The notes beneath the pieces were generated by a model, which saw only the letters and a list, made by a program, of their open reading frames with translations, was not told where the DNA came from and made no database searches. From the NCBI RefSeq assembly GCF_002242805.1, contig NZ_MCGQ01000049.1, positions 62,001-126,000 of the forward strand: a DNA stretch of 64,000 nucleotides, given 5' to 3'. A program made the position numbers and the translations under genes. The DNA comes from Streptomyces diastatochromogenes. Lineage in GTDB: Bacteria > Actinomycetota > Actinomycetes > Streptomycetales > Streptomycetaceae. This document shows positions 1 through 6,616 of the stretch, in pieces; the first letter of the stretch is position 1; every line of letters starts with the position of its first letter.

Positions 1-2
1 AG

Positions 3-689
3 GTCGCACCGGGCGCCGTGCACGTCCCGCACTGGCTGCCCGCCGAGCGGCAGCGCGCGCTCCTGGCCGCCTGCCGTGACTGGGCGCGCCCCCCTGCCGG
101 GCTGCGCACGGTCCACACGCCCGGCGGCGGCACGATGACCGCCCGGCAGGTCTGCCTGGGCTGGCACTGGGGTCCCGTACGCCGGTGCCCGAACTGCGGT
201 CGAGCCGTACGGGACAATCCCGGGTGCCCTGGCCGGCACTGGTACCCGTACGCCTACGGCCGCACGGTCGTCGACGGCGACGGCGCCCCCGTGAAGCCCT
301 TCCCGGCCTGGCTCGGCGAGATGGCCCGCGCCGCCGTGGCCGACGCGCTCGGCCCGGAAGCGGTACCGGCGGACCCGTACGACATCGCGCTGATCAACTT
401 CTACGACGGCGACGCCCGCATGGGCATGCACCGCGACGCCGACGAGAAGTCGGACGCTCCGGTGGTGTCGCTGAGCCTCGGCGACACCTGCGTCTTCCGC
501 TTCGGCAATACGGAGACCCGTAAGAAGCCGTACACCGATGTGGAACTGCGCAGCGGCGACCTGTTCGTCTTCGGCGGGCCCTCCCGGCTCGCCCACCACG
601 GCGTGCCCCGCGTGCACCCCGGTACGGGGCCGCCGGAGCTGGGTCTCGCCGGGCGGCTGAACATCACCCTGAGGGTGAGCGGGCTGTAG
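3..689 (+). CDS. alkB: AlkB-like 2OG-Fe(II) dioxygenase, 5' end outside window
   Basis: Oxidative DNA/RNA demethylase that would remove alkyl lesions such as 1-methyladenine using Fe(II) and 2-oxoglutarate. The reading frame is open to the left edge; the residues before the GTG at 18 (APGAV) match the usual AlkB N-terminus, so the true start lies outside the window. Visible landmarks are LRTVHTPGGGTMTARQVCLG, the metal site HRDADE, SLGDTCVFRFG, the distal His in LAHHGVPR and the 2OG-binding arginines in RLNITLRVSG. Oddity: between LGWHW and HWYPYAYGR there is an in-frame insert of about 24 residues with CPNCG and a further Cys, bracketed by a repeated GGCACTGG (163-170 and 235-242). The family call is secure. 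Confidence 0.9.
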   Translation, partial: VAPGAVHVPHWLPAERQRALLAACRDWARPPAGLRTVHTPGGGTMTARQVCLGWHWGPVRRCPNCGRAVRDNPGCPGRHWYPYAYGRTVVDGDGAPVKPFPAWLGEMARAAVADALGPEAVPADPYDIALINFYDGDARMGMHRDADEKSDAPVVSLSLGDTCVFRFGNTETRKKPYTDVELRSGDLFVFGGPSRLAHHGVPRVHPGTGPPELGLAGRLNITLRVSGL

Positions 690-737
690 ATCGCGGGACC
701 GGCCACGACAGCTGCGGATCATGGGAGACTCACCCTC

Positions 738-1985
738 ATGAGCGGCACGGCGGACCCCCGGAAGGCGGGGGAAGGGACCACCTCGAGGGCGCGGCTGGAC
801 CGGGGGCGCGGTGCGCTCGGACCCGCGCTGGAGCTGGTGCACACGGGGCGGGCGCCGACCCGGGCCGTGCTCACCGCCGAACTCGGGGTCACCCGGGCGA
901 CGGCGGGGGCGGTGGCCGCCGAGCTGGAGGCGCTCGGGCTGATCCGGGTCGACGCCCGGCCGGGCGCGGCGGCCGGCTCCCAGGGGCGCCCCTCGCACCG
1001 GCTGGAGGTCGCCGAGGACGGCCCGGTCGCGCTGGCCGCGCAGGTCCATGCCGACGGGTTCCGGGCCGCGCTGGTCGGCCTCGGCGGGCGGATCGTGGCG
1101 ACCGCGCCCGGCTGCGAGACCGTCGACGCCGACCCGGCGAAGGTGCTGGGCTCTGTGGTGGAGGCCGGCGCCGAACTCCTCCGTACGACGGGCCGCCGCT
1201 GCGTCGGCGCCGGACTGGCCGTCCCCTCCGCCGTCGCCGAACCCGACGGCCTGGCCCTCAACCCCCTCCACCTGGCCTGGCCGGTGGGGGCACCGGTCCG
1301 CCGGATCTTCGCCGAGTGCGTCCGCGCCGCGGGCATCACCGGCCCCGCCTTCGCGGGCAACGACGTCAACCTCGCGGCGCTCGCCGAACACCGTCACGGT
1401 GCGGGCCGGGGCGCGCGGGACCTGCTGTGCGTGGCCACCGGACACCGGGGCGTCGGCGGGGCCCTGGTCCTCGACGGCCGCCTCCACACGGGCAGTTCGG
1501 GCCTGGCCCTGGAGGTCGGCCACCTCACCGTCAACCCGGAGGGCCGCCCTTGCCACTGCGGCAGCCGGGGCTGTCTGGACGTCGAGGCGGACCCGCTGGC
1601 CCTTCTCATCGAGGCGGGCCGCGACCCGGGCCCCGAGGTCTCCCTGCTCCAGCAGGCCAACGACCTGCTCCGCACCCAGTACGCCGACCCGGCCGTCCGC
1701 ACCGCCGCCGAGGCCCTGATCGACCGCCTCGGCCTGGGCCTCGCCGGCCTGGTCAACATCCTCAACCCCGACCGCATCATCCTCGGCGGCCTGCACCGCA
1801 CCCTCCTCGACGCCGACCCCGAACGCCTGCGCGCGGTCGTCGCCGACCGCAGCCTGTGGGGTCAGAGCGGCGGCGTCCCCATCCTGCCCTGCACCCTGGA
1901 CCACAACAGCCTGGTCGGCGCGGCGGAGTTGGCCTGGCAGCCGGTGCTGGACGATCCGCTGGGGGCGCTGGTCGAGGTCGCGTAG
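738..1985 (+). CDS. ROK-family transcriptional regulator
   Basis: Sugar-responsive regulator of the NagC/XylR class. The N-terminal 75 residues form a winged helix (LELVHTGRAPTRAVLTAELG, then TRATAGAVAAELEALGLI). The remainder is an actin-like ROK fold with the glycine-rich motif GHRGVGGALVLDG and the zinc-binding signature EVGHLTVNPEGRPCHCGSRG followed by CLDVE. The length (415 aa) fits the family. The ATG start is 48 bp after alkB, so co-transcription is possible. Whether it binds N-acetylglucosamine, xylose or another sugar cannot be told; no sugar transporter is adjacent. Confidence 0.88.
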   Translation: MSGTADPRKAGEGTTSRARLDRGRGALGPALELVHTGRAPTRAVLTAELGVTRATAGAVAAELEALGLIRVDARPGAAAGSQGRPSHRLEVAEDGPVALAAQVHADGFRAALVGLGGRIVATAPGCETVDADPAKVLGSVVEAGAELLRTTGRRCVGAGLAVPSAVAEPDGLALNPLHLAWPVGAPVRRIFAECVRAAGITGPAFAGNDVNLAALAEHRHGAGRGARDLLCVATGHRGVGGALVLDGRLHTGSSGLALEVGHLTVNPEGRPCHCGSRGCLDVEADPLALLIEAGRDPGPEVSLLQQANDLLRTQYADPAVRTAAEALIDRLGLGLAGLVNILNPDRIILGGLHRTLLDADPERLRAVVADRSLWGQSGGVPILPCTLDHNSLVGAAELAWQPVLDDPLGALVEVA

Positions 1986-2019
1986 GGGACCCCGCGCAGC
2001 CTCCGACCGCGCCACCGGT

Positions 2020-2550
2020 TCACCGGCAGAGCCGGGATATCTCCTCCTCGAAGCCGCCGAACTCCTCGCGGGCGAGCCCTATCAGGGTCGCGGCCGGTTG
2101 CCTGCGTTCGGGCGCGAACCGCTCGGCCACCGCGGTCAGTTCGGCGTTCGGGCGGGAGTCGATGCCCGTGTCGTAGGCGTCGATCGCCTCCAAGGGGCCG
2201 ACGCCGTCGGCCAGGATCCACAGGAAGTCGGACAGGTCACGCGCGACGACGCCGGTCTCGCCCTCGGAGCCGAGGAAGACGACGGGCTGGTCGGCGAGTT
2301 CCCGGCCCGGGCGGACCAGCCAGAACGCCGCGTACCCTCCGGTGCCGTCCATGCCGAACACCCGGAAGACATCGCCGCTCACCTCCTTGTTGCCGGTCCA
2401 CGACCGGAACCAGTCGGTCGTCTCCCCGGCGGAGACGAACGCGTCGAAGGGCTCGAAGTCGACCCCGTCCCCGTCGTCGTACTCGAACGGCTGGGCAAGG
2501 GCCGCGGCGAGCGCGACGGGAAAACGGCGGTCATCATCGGTCGAGGTCAT
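2020..2550 (-). CDS. Conserved hypothetical protein, possibly SMI1/KNR4 (SUKH)-like
   Basis: An acidic 176-aa cytoplasmic protein. The central stretch AAFWLVRPGRELADQPVVFL followed by GSEGE and RDLSDFLWILADG resembles SUKH-type domains, which often act as immunity or scaffold proteins, but the N-terminal half is not clearly diagnostic. There are no membrane segments or signal peptide. It ends tail-to-tail with the ROK gene and lies 46 bp downstream of the DUF1272 gene on the same strand. No toxin gene is adjacent, so an immunity role is not supported by context. Confidence 0.6.
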   Translation of the reverse strand: MTSTDDDRRFPVALAAALAQPFEYDDGDGVDFEPFDAFVSAGETTDWFRSWTGNKEVSGDVFRVFGMDGTGGYAAFWLVRPGRELADQPVVFLGSEGETGVVARDLSDFLWILADGVGPLEAIDAYDTGIDSRPNAELTAVAERFAPERRQPAATLIGLAREEFGGFEEEISRLCR

Positions 2551-2596
2551 ACGCGCAGGTTAGCCAGCGGCACTGACAACGGAACGGGGCTCGGAC

Positions 2597-2779
2597 CTAC
2601 GACGCCACGCGCCGGGGCCGGGCGACCAGCTCCCCACCGCAGTTCGGACAGATCTGCCCCATCGCCTCACCGCACGCCACACAGAACGTGCACTCGTACG
2701 AGCAGATACGCGCCGGACCGTCCGCGGGCAGCCCGGCGGTCTCACAGCGCTCGCAGCGGTCGCGCATCTCCAGGGCCAT
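2597..2779 (-). CDS. DUF1272 small zinc-ribbon-like protein
   Basis: A 60-residue protein beginning MALEMRDRCERCE, typical of DUF1272. Cysteines are arranged as CERC, CSYEC-TFC-VAC and CPNC, which would bind two zinc ions. The ATG at 2779 gives the full family length; the much longer frame running into the upstream gene is a shadow. Function is unknown. It lies 119 bp after the phosphotriesterase-like gene on the same strand and could be the last gene of that operon or have its own promoter. Confidence 0.85.
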   Translation of the reverse strand: MALEMRDRCERCETAGLPADGPARICSYECTFCVACGEAMGQICPNCGGELVARPRRVAS

Positions 2780-2898
2780 GGCGGTCTCACTTCCTCGGGC
2801 AGCAGGTCGGCGGTGTACCGACTCCCATCCTCCGGACCGCCGCCGACGCCGAAACCGTCCCGAGGGACAGAGATCCACACGATCGGGCCACCGGCCGG

Positions 2899-3810
2899 TC
2901 ACTTCCAGTCGACCGCGAACGCCCGCCCGGGATGCTCCATGAGAATCCGGTCCACCAGGCCCGCCCCCACCGCCTCCGTCAACCGCGACCGCACCCGGCG
3001 CAGCAGGTACGGCATCCCGGGCCCGCCGTCCACCGACCGTGCCCCGGCGACCACCGTGTCCCCGCCGAGCAGCAGCCGGTCCCCGTACCCGGCCTCCGCG
3101 AGGGCCCGGACCGCCTCCGGCATCCGCCAGTCGGTGGCGTGGTGGGCGCGGGACGGCCCGTCGAAGGCCAGCCAGCACCCTGAGGCGGCGGCCTCGCGCA
3201 GCACCACCGGGTCGGGGGAGCGGTTGAGGTGCCCGAGGACCACCCGGTGCCCCGGCACACCCAACTCGCCGCACAGCAGGTCGAGTACGTCCAGTGCGCC
3301 GGTCCCCAGCTCCAGGTGGACGGCGATCGGCGCACCGGTGGCGCGGTGGGCCTCGGCCGCCGCGGTCATCGTCCAGCGGGCGTGCGCGTCCAGGGCGTGG
3401 AAGCCGCCCGCCACCTTGATCAGCCCGGCCCGGACCCCCGAGGTGCCGATGCCCTCCGTCAGCTCGGTGACGAACAGCTCGGACAGTCCGCCGCGCAGCC
3501 CGTCGAGCGACTCCGGGGCGTAGTGCGCCGCTTGGTGCAGCCCCGTCGCACAGACCAGGTGCACCCCCGTGGCGCGGGACAGCCCCGGCAGGTCCGCCGT
3601 CCGCCGGCCCATGCCGTACGGCGTCCACTGCACGACGGACCCTCCGCCCGCCGCCCGGAACGCCGCCAGCTCGGCCCGCGCGGCGGACACGTCGTCCAGC
3701 TCCAGGCCCGGCAACTGCGGGCTGCGCAGAAAGAGATGATCGTGCGCGTCGCACACGCCCAGCTCCTCGGGACGCAGGTCACCGAGGACCGTACGGACGG
3801 TGCTCACCAC
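2899..3810 (-). CDS. Phosphotriesterase-family metal-dependent hydrolase
   Basis: Amidohydrolase-fold enzyme of the PTE/lactonase class (about 303 aa). Metal ligands are visible: the HxH pair in VCDAHDHLF, the bridging lysine in GLIKVAGGF, His in AVHLELGTG, His in VLGHLNRSPD and the final Asp in LLLGGDTV. The substrate (phosphotriester, lactone or other ester) cannot be told. GTG starts at 3810 and 3807; the second makes a GTGA overlap with the DUF4865 stop, indicating translational coupling. It is the fourth gene of the TetR-led cassette. Confidence 0.85.
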   Translation of the reverse strand: MVSTVRTVLGDLRPEELGVCDAHDHLFLRSPQLPGLELDDVSAARAELAAFRAAGGGSVVQWTPYGMGRRTADLPGLSRATGVHLVCATGLHQAAHYAPESLDGLRGGLSELFVTELTEGIGTSGVRAGLIKVAGGFHALDAHARWTMTAAAEAHRATGAPIAVHLELGTGALDVLDLLCGELGVPGHRVVLGHLNRSPDPVVLREAAASGCWLAFDGPSRAHHATDWRMPEAVRALAEAGYGDRLLLGGDTVVAGARSVDGGPGMPYLLRRVRSRLTEAVGAGLVDRILMEHPGRAFAVDWK

Positions 3811-4388
3811 TGCCGCCCACGCGGCAGGTCACCCCGGCCGGGCGCCGACAGGTGCAGCACCTCGAACACGTCGCCCTCGGCCTTGAGCGTGTCGTGCGCC
3901 CAGAGAGAGAAGTGGACCACCTCCCACGCGCGCGTGTCGACCGCTGCCGCAGCCAGCACCGCCCCGTCCTCCGCGGCCAGCCGCCCGGTCTCGCTCGCCG
4001 CGTCCGCCATGAACGCGGCCAACTCCACGCCGTCCGGCACCGGTCGCCGCCGCCGCACGGCATACGCGGCGAAGGAGCCGGCGGCGGCGCCCTCCTCGAA
4101 GGCCAGGCCTGTCCACTGACGTATCGCGGGCCGCCCGAAGTCGTCGACAGGTCCCTGGAAGGCGCCTCCCCAGAGGAAGCTGTTCATGCCCTCCACGGTG
4201 TTCCAGAGGTAGAACGGCCCGTACTGGTTCACCGGCGAGCCGTGCACCCCGCGCTCGCGCAGCACGTATGTCTTGATACCGAGGCCGTCCCAGTCGTCCA
4301 GGAGATGCGCGACGCGGGCGACGCGGGAGCGGATGATGCCCATGTCGTAGTCCGCGGGGAGGGTGAACTCGTACTGCATGGCGTGCAT
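3804..4388 (-). CDS. DUF4865 family protein
   Basis: A 194-aa protein beginning MHAMQYEFTLPADYDMGIIR, the conserved start of DUF4865. The sequence resembles a double ferredoxin-like barrel as in antibiotic-monooxygenase/EthD-type proteins (DDWDGLGIKTYVLRERG, QYGPFYLWNTVEGMNSFLWG), but no catalytic residues are assigned. A purine-rich site (AGAAGGGAA) about 8 nt upstream supports the ATG at 4388. It sits between the cupin and phosphotriesterase genes and overlaps the latter, so it is probably expressed under the TetR regulator. DUF4865 genes commonly lie beside TetR and cupin genes; the reaction is unknown. Confidence 0.85.
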   Translation of the reverse strand: MHAMQYEFTLPADYDMGIIRSRVARVAHLLDDWDGLGIKTYVLRERGVHGSPVNQYGPFYLWNTVEGMNSFLWGGAFQGPVDDFGRPAIRQWTGLAFEEGAAAGSFAAYAVRRRRPVPDGVELAAFMADAASETGRLAAEDGAVLAAAAVDTRAWEVVHFSLWAHDTLKAEGDVFEVLHLSAPGRGDLPRGRQW

Positions 4389-4429
4389 GTCGCGATTCCC
4401 TTCTCAGGCGGGGGTGTTGGTCATGTGTC

Positions 4430-4819
4430 TCAGGCGGGGTAGTCGGTCACGTGCTCGTGCCACTCGGTCGTCGTGCCGTCCTCCGCGGCCTCCACGACCG
4501 CCAGGTGGGTCATGAAGGTGCGCGGCGCGGCACCGTGCCAGTGCCACTCGCCCGGCTCGATCCACACCGTGTCGCCCGCACGGATCTCCTCCACGTCACC
4601 GCCCTTGCGCTGCACCAGCCCCTCGCCCTCCAGGACGTGCAGCACCTGGCCGTGCGGATGCCGGTGCCAGGCGGTGTGCGCGCCGGGCGTGAAGTGGACG
4701 TTGAACAGGCGCAGCCGGGACGGGGCGGCGGGTGCGGCTATCTCGTCCAGCCACACCGAGCCGGTGAAGTTCTCCGCCGGACCCTGCACGCTGTCGGGGC
4801 GCCGTCTGGTGATGTGCAC
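4430..4819 (-). CDS. Cupin-domain protein (mandelonitrile-lyase-like)
   Basis: Single-domain cupin of 129 aa starting with GTG (HITRRRPDS). The two cupin motifs are present: PGAHTAWHRHPHGQVLHVLE with three metal-binding histidines, and PGEWHWHGAA with the fourth. This arrangement fits Mn/Zn cupins related to bacterial hydroxynitrile lyases and carboxymuconolactone-type enzymes, but the substrate is not shown. It starts 17 bp after the tetR stop and is followed 41 bp later by DUF4865, consistent with one transcript. Confidence 0.85.
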   Translation of the reverse strand: MHITRRRPDSVQGPAENFTGSVWLDEIAAPAAPSRLRLFNVHFTPGAHTAWHRHPHGQVLHVLEGEGLVQRKGGDVEEIRAGDTVWIEPGEWHWHGAAPRTFMTHLAVVEAAEDGTTTEWHEHVTDYPA

Positions 4820-4836
4820 GGAAATCGGTTCTCCAG

Positions 4837-5400
4837 TCAGGGAGTTCGGGGTGCGAGCAGGGACAGCAGGCCACGGACGCCGGCGTCGAACGCGGCGGGG
4901 GAGCCGGAGGCGCGGGCGAGTACGTAGCCGCCCTGCACGGTCGCGAGCACGGCCGCGCCGATCTCCTCGCCGTCCAGGCCGGGCGCGAACTGCCCCTGTC
5001 GCTTGCCCTCTTCGACGATCCCGGCGATCCGCGCGCGGATCCACGCGATCGTCTCGTCCACCGGCGCGCGCAGCTCGTCGCTCGCGATCACGTCCGGATC
5101 CATGGTCAGCCGGCCGATCGGACAGCCGCGCAGCACATCGCGCTCGCGCAGCAGATACGCCTCGATGCGCTCGTACGGCGTGCCCGGCCCGTCGAGCACG
5201 CCCTCGGCGGTGGCCCGCAGCTCCTCGGCGGTCCGCCGGATCGCCGCCAGCGCCAGGTCCGGCTTGCCCTTGAAGTGGTGGTACATGCTGCCCTGGCCGG
5301 CCCCCGCACGCTCCAGGATCGCCTTGGGGCTCGTGCCCACGTAGCCGCGCTCCCACAGCAGCTCGCGGGTGGACTCGATCAGTCGCTCCGAGGTGCTCAT
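4837..5400 (-). CDS. TetR/AcrR-family repressor, first gene of the cassette
   Basis: A 187-aa regulator. The N-terminal helix-turn-helix is LIESTRELLWERGYVGTSPK, AILERAGAGQGSMYHHFKGK, PDLALAAI. The C-terminal ligand domain contains RGCPIGRL and resembles the TetR_C_10/YxaF-like group. The start at 5400 (MSTSERL) is preferred because a near-perfect 20-bp palindrome lies 8 bp upstream; the longer frame would put this operator inside the gene. It probably represses itself and the downstream cupin, DUF4865 and phosphotriesterase genes, with induction by an unknown small molecule. Confidence 0.88.
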   Translation of the reverse strand: MSTSERLIESTRELLWERGYVGTSPKAILERAGAGQGSMYHHFKGKPDLALAAIRRTAEELRATAEGVLDGPGTPYERIEAYLLRERDVLRGCPIGRLTMDPDVIASDELRAPVDETIAWIRARIAGIVEEGKRQGQFAPGLDGEEIGAAVLATVQGGYVLARASGSPAAFDAGVRGLLSLLAPRTP

Positions 5401-5408
5401 GGGATCAC

Positions 5409-5428
5409 TGTACATACTAGTAGTTACA
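5409..5428. promoter_or_regulatory. Palindromic operator for the TetR repressor
   Basis: A 20-bp inverted repeat with outer arms TGTA/TACA and a perfect core TACTAGTA; 16 of 20 positions are symmetric. It ends 8 bp before the tetR start codon, the classical place for an autoregulatory TetR operator, and is strikingly AT-rich for this genome. It could also influence the divergent SHOCT/ABC operon starting about 155 bp away. Confidence 0.75.
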
Positions 5429-5582
5429 ATCCACCAGTCCTTCGGGAGCAGCCGAGTCCCACCGTCGTACTCCCGCGGAGGTACGCGCACTGCCGCCGGC
5501 CGCACGACGACCCGGACCCCCTGCCGGAGGGAGCCTCGTGGCATCACCCCGAGACCCTGCCGACAAGGGAGTTGAACCCGAG

Positions 5583-5873
5583 ATGCAGACCCTGGCGAAC
5601 TGGGACGGCGGACCCGGCCCGTGGATCCTGTTCTTCCCGCTGATCTGGGCGGTCGTCGTGATCGGCGCCGTCACCTTCCTGCGCCGCACCGTCTGGCGCG
5701 GCCGCGGCGGCCCCTGGCGGCCCATGGACGGCGCACGCCCGGCCGGCGACTCGCCGCTCGCGGTCCTCGGCCGCCGCTTCGCCTCCGGCGAGATCGACGA
5801 GGACGAGTACTGGCGCCGCCTCTCCGTCCTGGAGGAGCAGTTCGGCCGCATCGGCAAGGGCGGTGCGGCATGA
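5583..5873 (+). CDS. SHOCT-domain small membrane protein
   Basis: A 96-aa protein with one transmembrane helix (ILFFPLIWAVVVIGAVTFL) and a C-terminal SHOCT motif (LAVLGRRFASGEIDEDEYWR). I chose the ATG at 5583 (MQTLANWDGGPGPW), the usual start of relatives, with AAGGGAG upstream; an in-frame GTG at 5538 with GGAGG before it would add 15 residues and cannot be excluded. The stop overlaps the ABC ATPase start (ATGA). It is probably an accessory subunit of the ABC exporter. Confidence 0.8.
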   Translation: MQTLANWDGGPGPWILFFPLIWAVVVIGAVTFLRRTVWRGRGGPWRPMDGARPAGDSPLAVLGRRFASGEIDEDEYWRRLSVLEEQFGRIGKGGAA

Positions 5874-6616
5874 CCACGACCGCCCTGCGCACGGCGGCCC
5901 GCGTCGTGGGCGCGGTGAAGGTGTACGGCGGTGGCGACACCGCCGTACACGCCCTGGACGGCGTGGACGTCGACTTCCCCGCCGGCCGCTTCACCGCGAT
6001 CATGGGCCCCTCGGGCTCCGGCAAGTCCACCCTGATGCACTGCGCGGCCGGCCTCGACACGCTCACCTCGGGCGCCGCCTACATCGGCGACACCGAGCTG
6101 GGCGCGCTGGACGACCGCCGGCTGACCCTGCTGCGCCGCGACCGGGTCGGCTTCGTCTTCCAGGCGTTCAACCTGGTGCCGACGCTGACCGTCGAGGAGA
6201 ACATCACCCTGCCCCTGGACCTCGCCGGACGGTGGGGTGACCGGGAGTGGATCGACGCGCTCGTCGGTGTCGTCGGGCTCGGCGACCGGCTGCACCACCG
6301 GCCCTCCGAGCTGTCCGGCGGACAGCAGCAACGCGTCGCCGTGGCGCGGGCGTTCGCGGGCCGCCCGGACGTCGTCTTCGCCGACGAGCCGACCGGCAAC
6401 CTCGACTCCCGCTCCGGCGGCGAGGTCCTCGCCCTCCTGGGCCGCGCCGTACGGCAGATGGACCGCACGGTCGTCATGGTCACCCACGACCCGGTGGCCG
6501 CCGCCCACGCCGACGAGGTCCTCTTCCTCGCAGACGGGAGGCTGGTCGACCGCATGGCCTCCCCGACCGCCGACAAGGTCCTGGACCGCATGAAGGCCTT
6601 CGAGGTGCGGTCATGA
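5870..6616 (+). CDS. ABC transporter ATP-binding protein (MacB/LolD type)
   Basis: A 248-aa ATPase with Walker A GPSGSGKST (about residues 45-53), Q-loop VFQAFNLVP, signature LSGGQQQR, Walker B VVFADEPTGNLDS and the switch His in VMVTHDP. This is the type-VII (MacB/FtsE/LolD-like) family that powers FtsX-fold permeases. It is coupled on both sides by ATGA overlaps with the SHOCT gene and the permease gene. The substrate is unknown; such systems act in mechanotransmission, lipoprotein handling or peptide export. Confidence 0.92.
   Translation: MTTTALRTAARVVGAVKVYGGGDTAVHALDGVDVDFPAGRFTAIMGPSGSGKSTLMHCAAGLDTLTSGAAYIGDTELGALDDRRLTLLRRDRVGFVFQAFNLVPTLTVEENITLPLDLAGRWGDREWIDALVGVVGLGDRLHHRPSELSGGQQQRVAVARAFAGRPDVVFADEPTGNLDSRSGGEVLALLGRAVRQMDRTVVMVTHDPVAAAHADEVLFLADGRLVDRMASPTADKVLDRMKAFEVRS

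Noticed and set aside
2597..3754. Long minus-strand frame (385 codons) covering the phosphotriesterase gene
   Set aside because: Only its last 60 codons are a real gene (DUF1272); the rest is Arg/Gly-rich out-of-frame reading of the enzyme gene.
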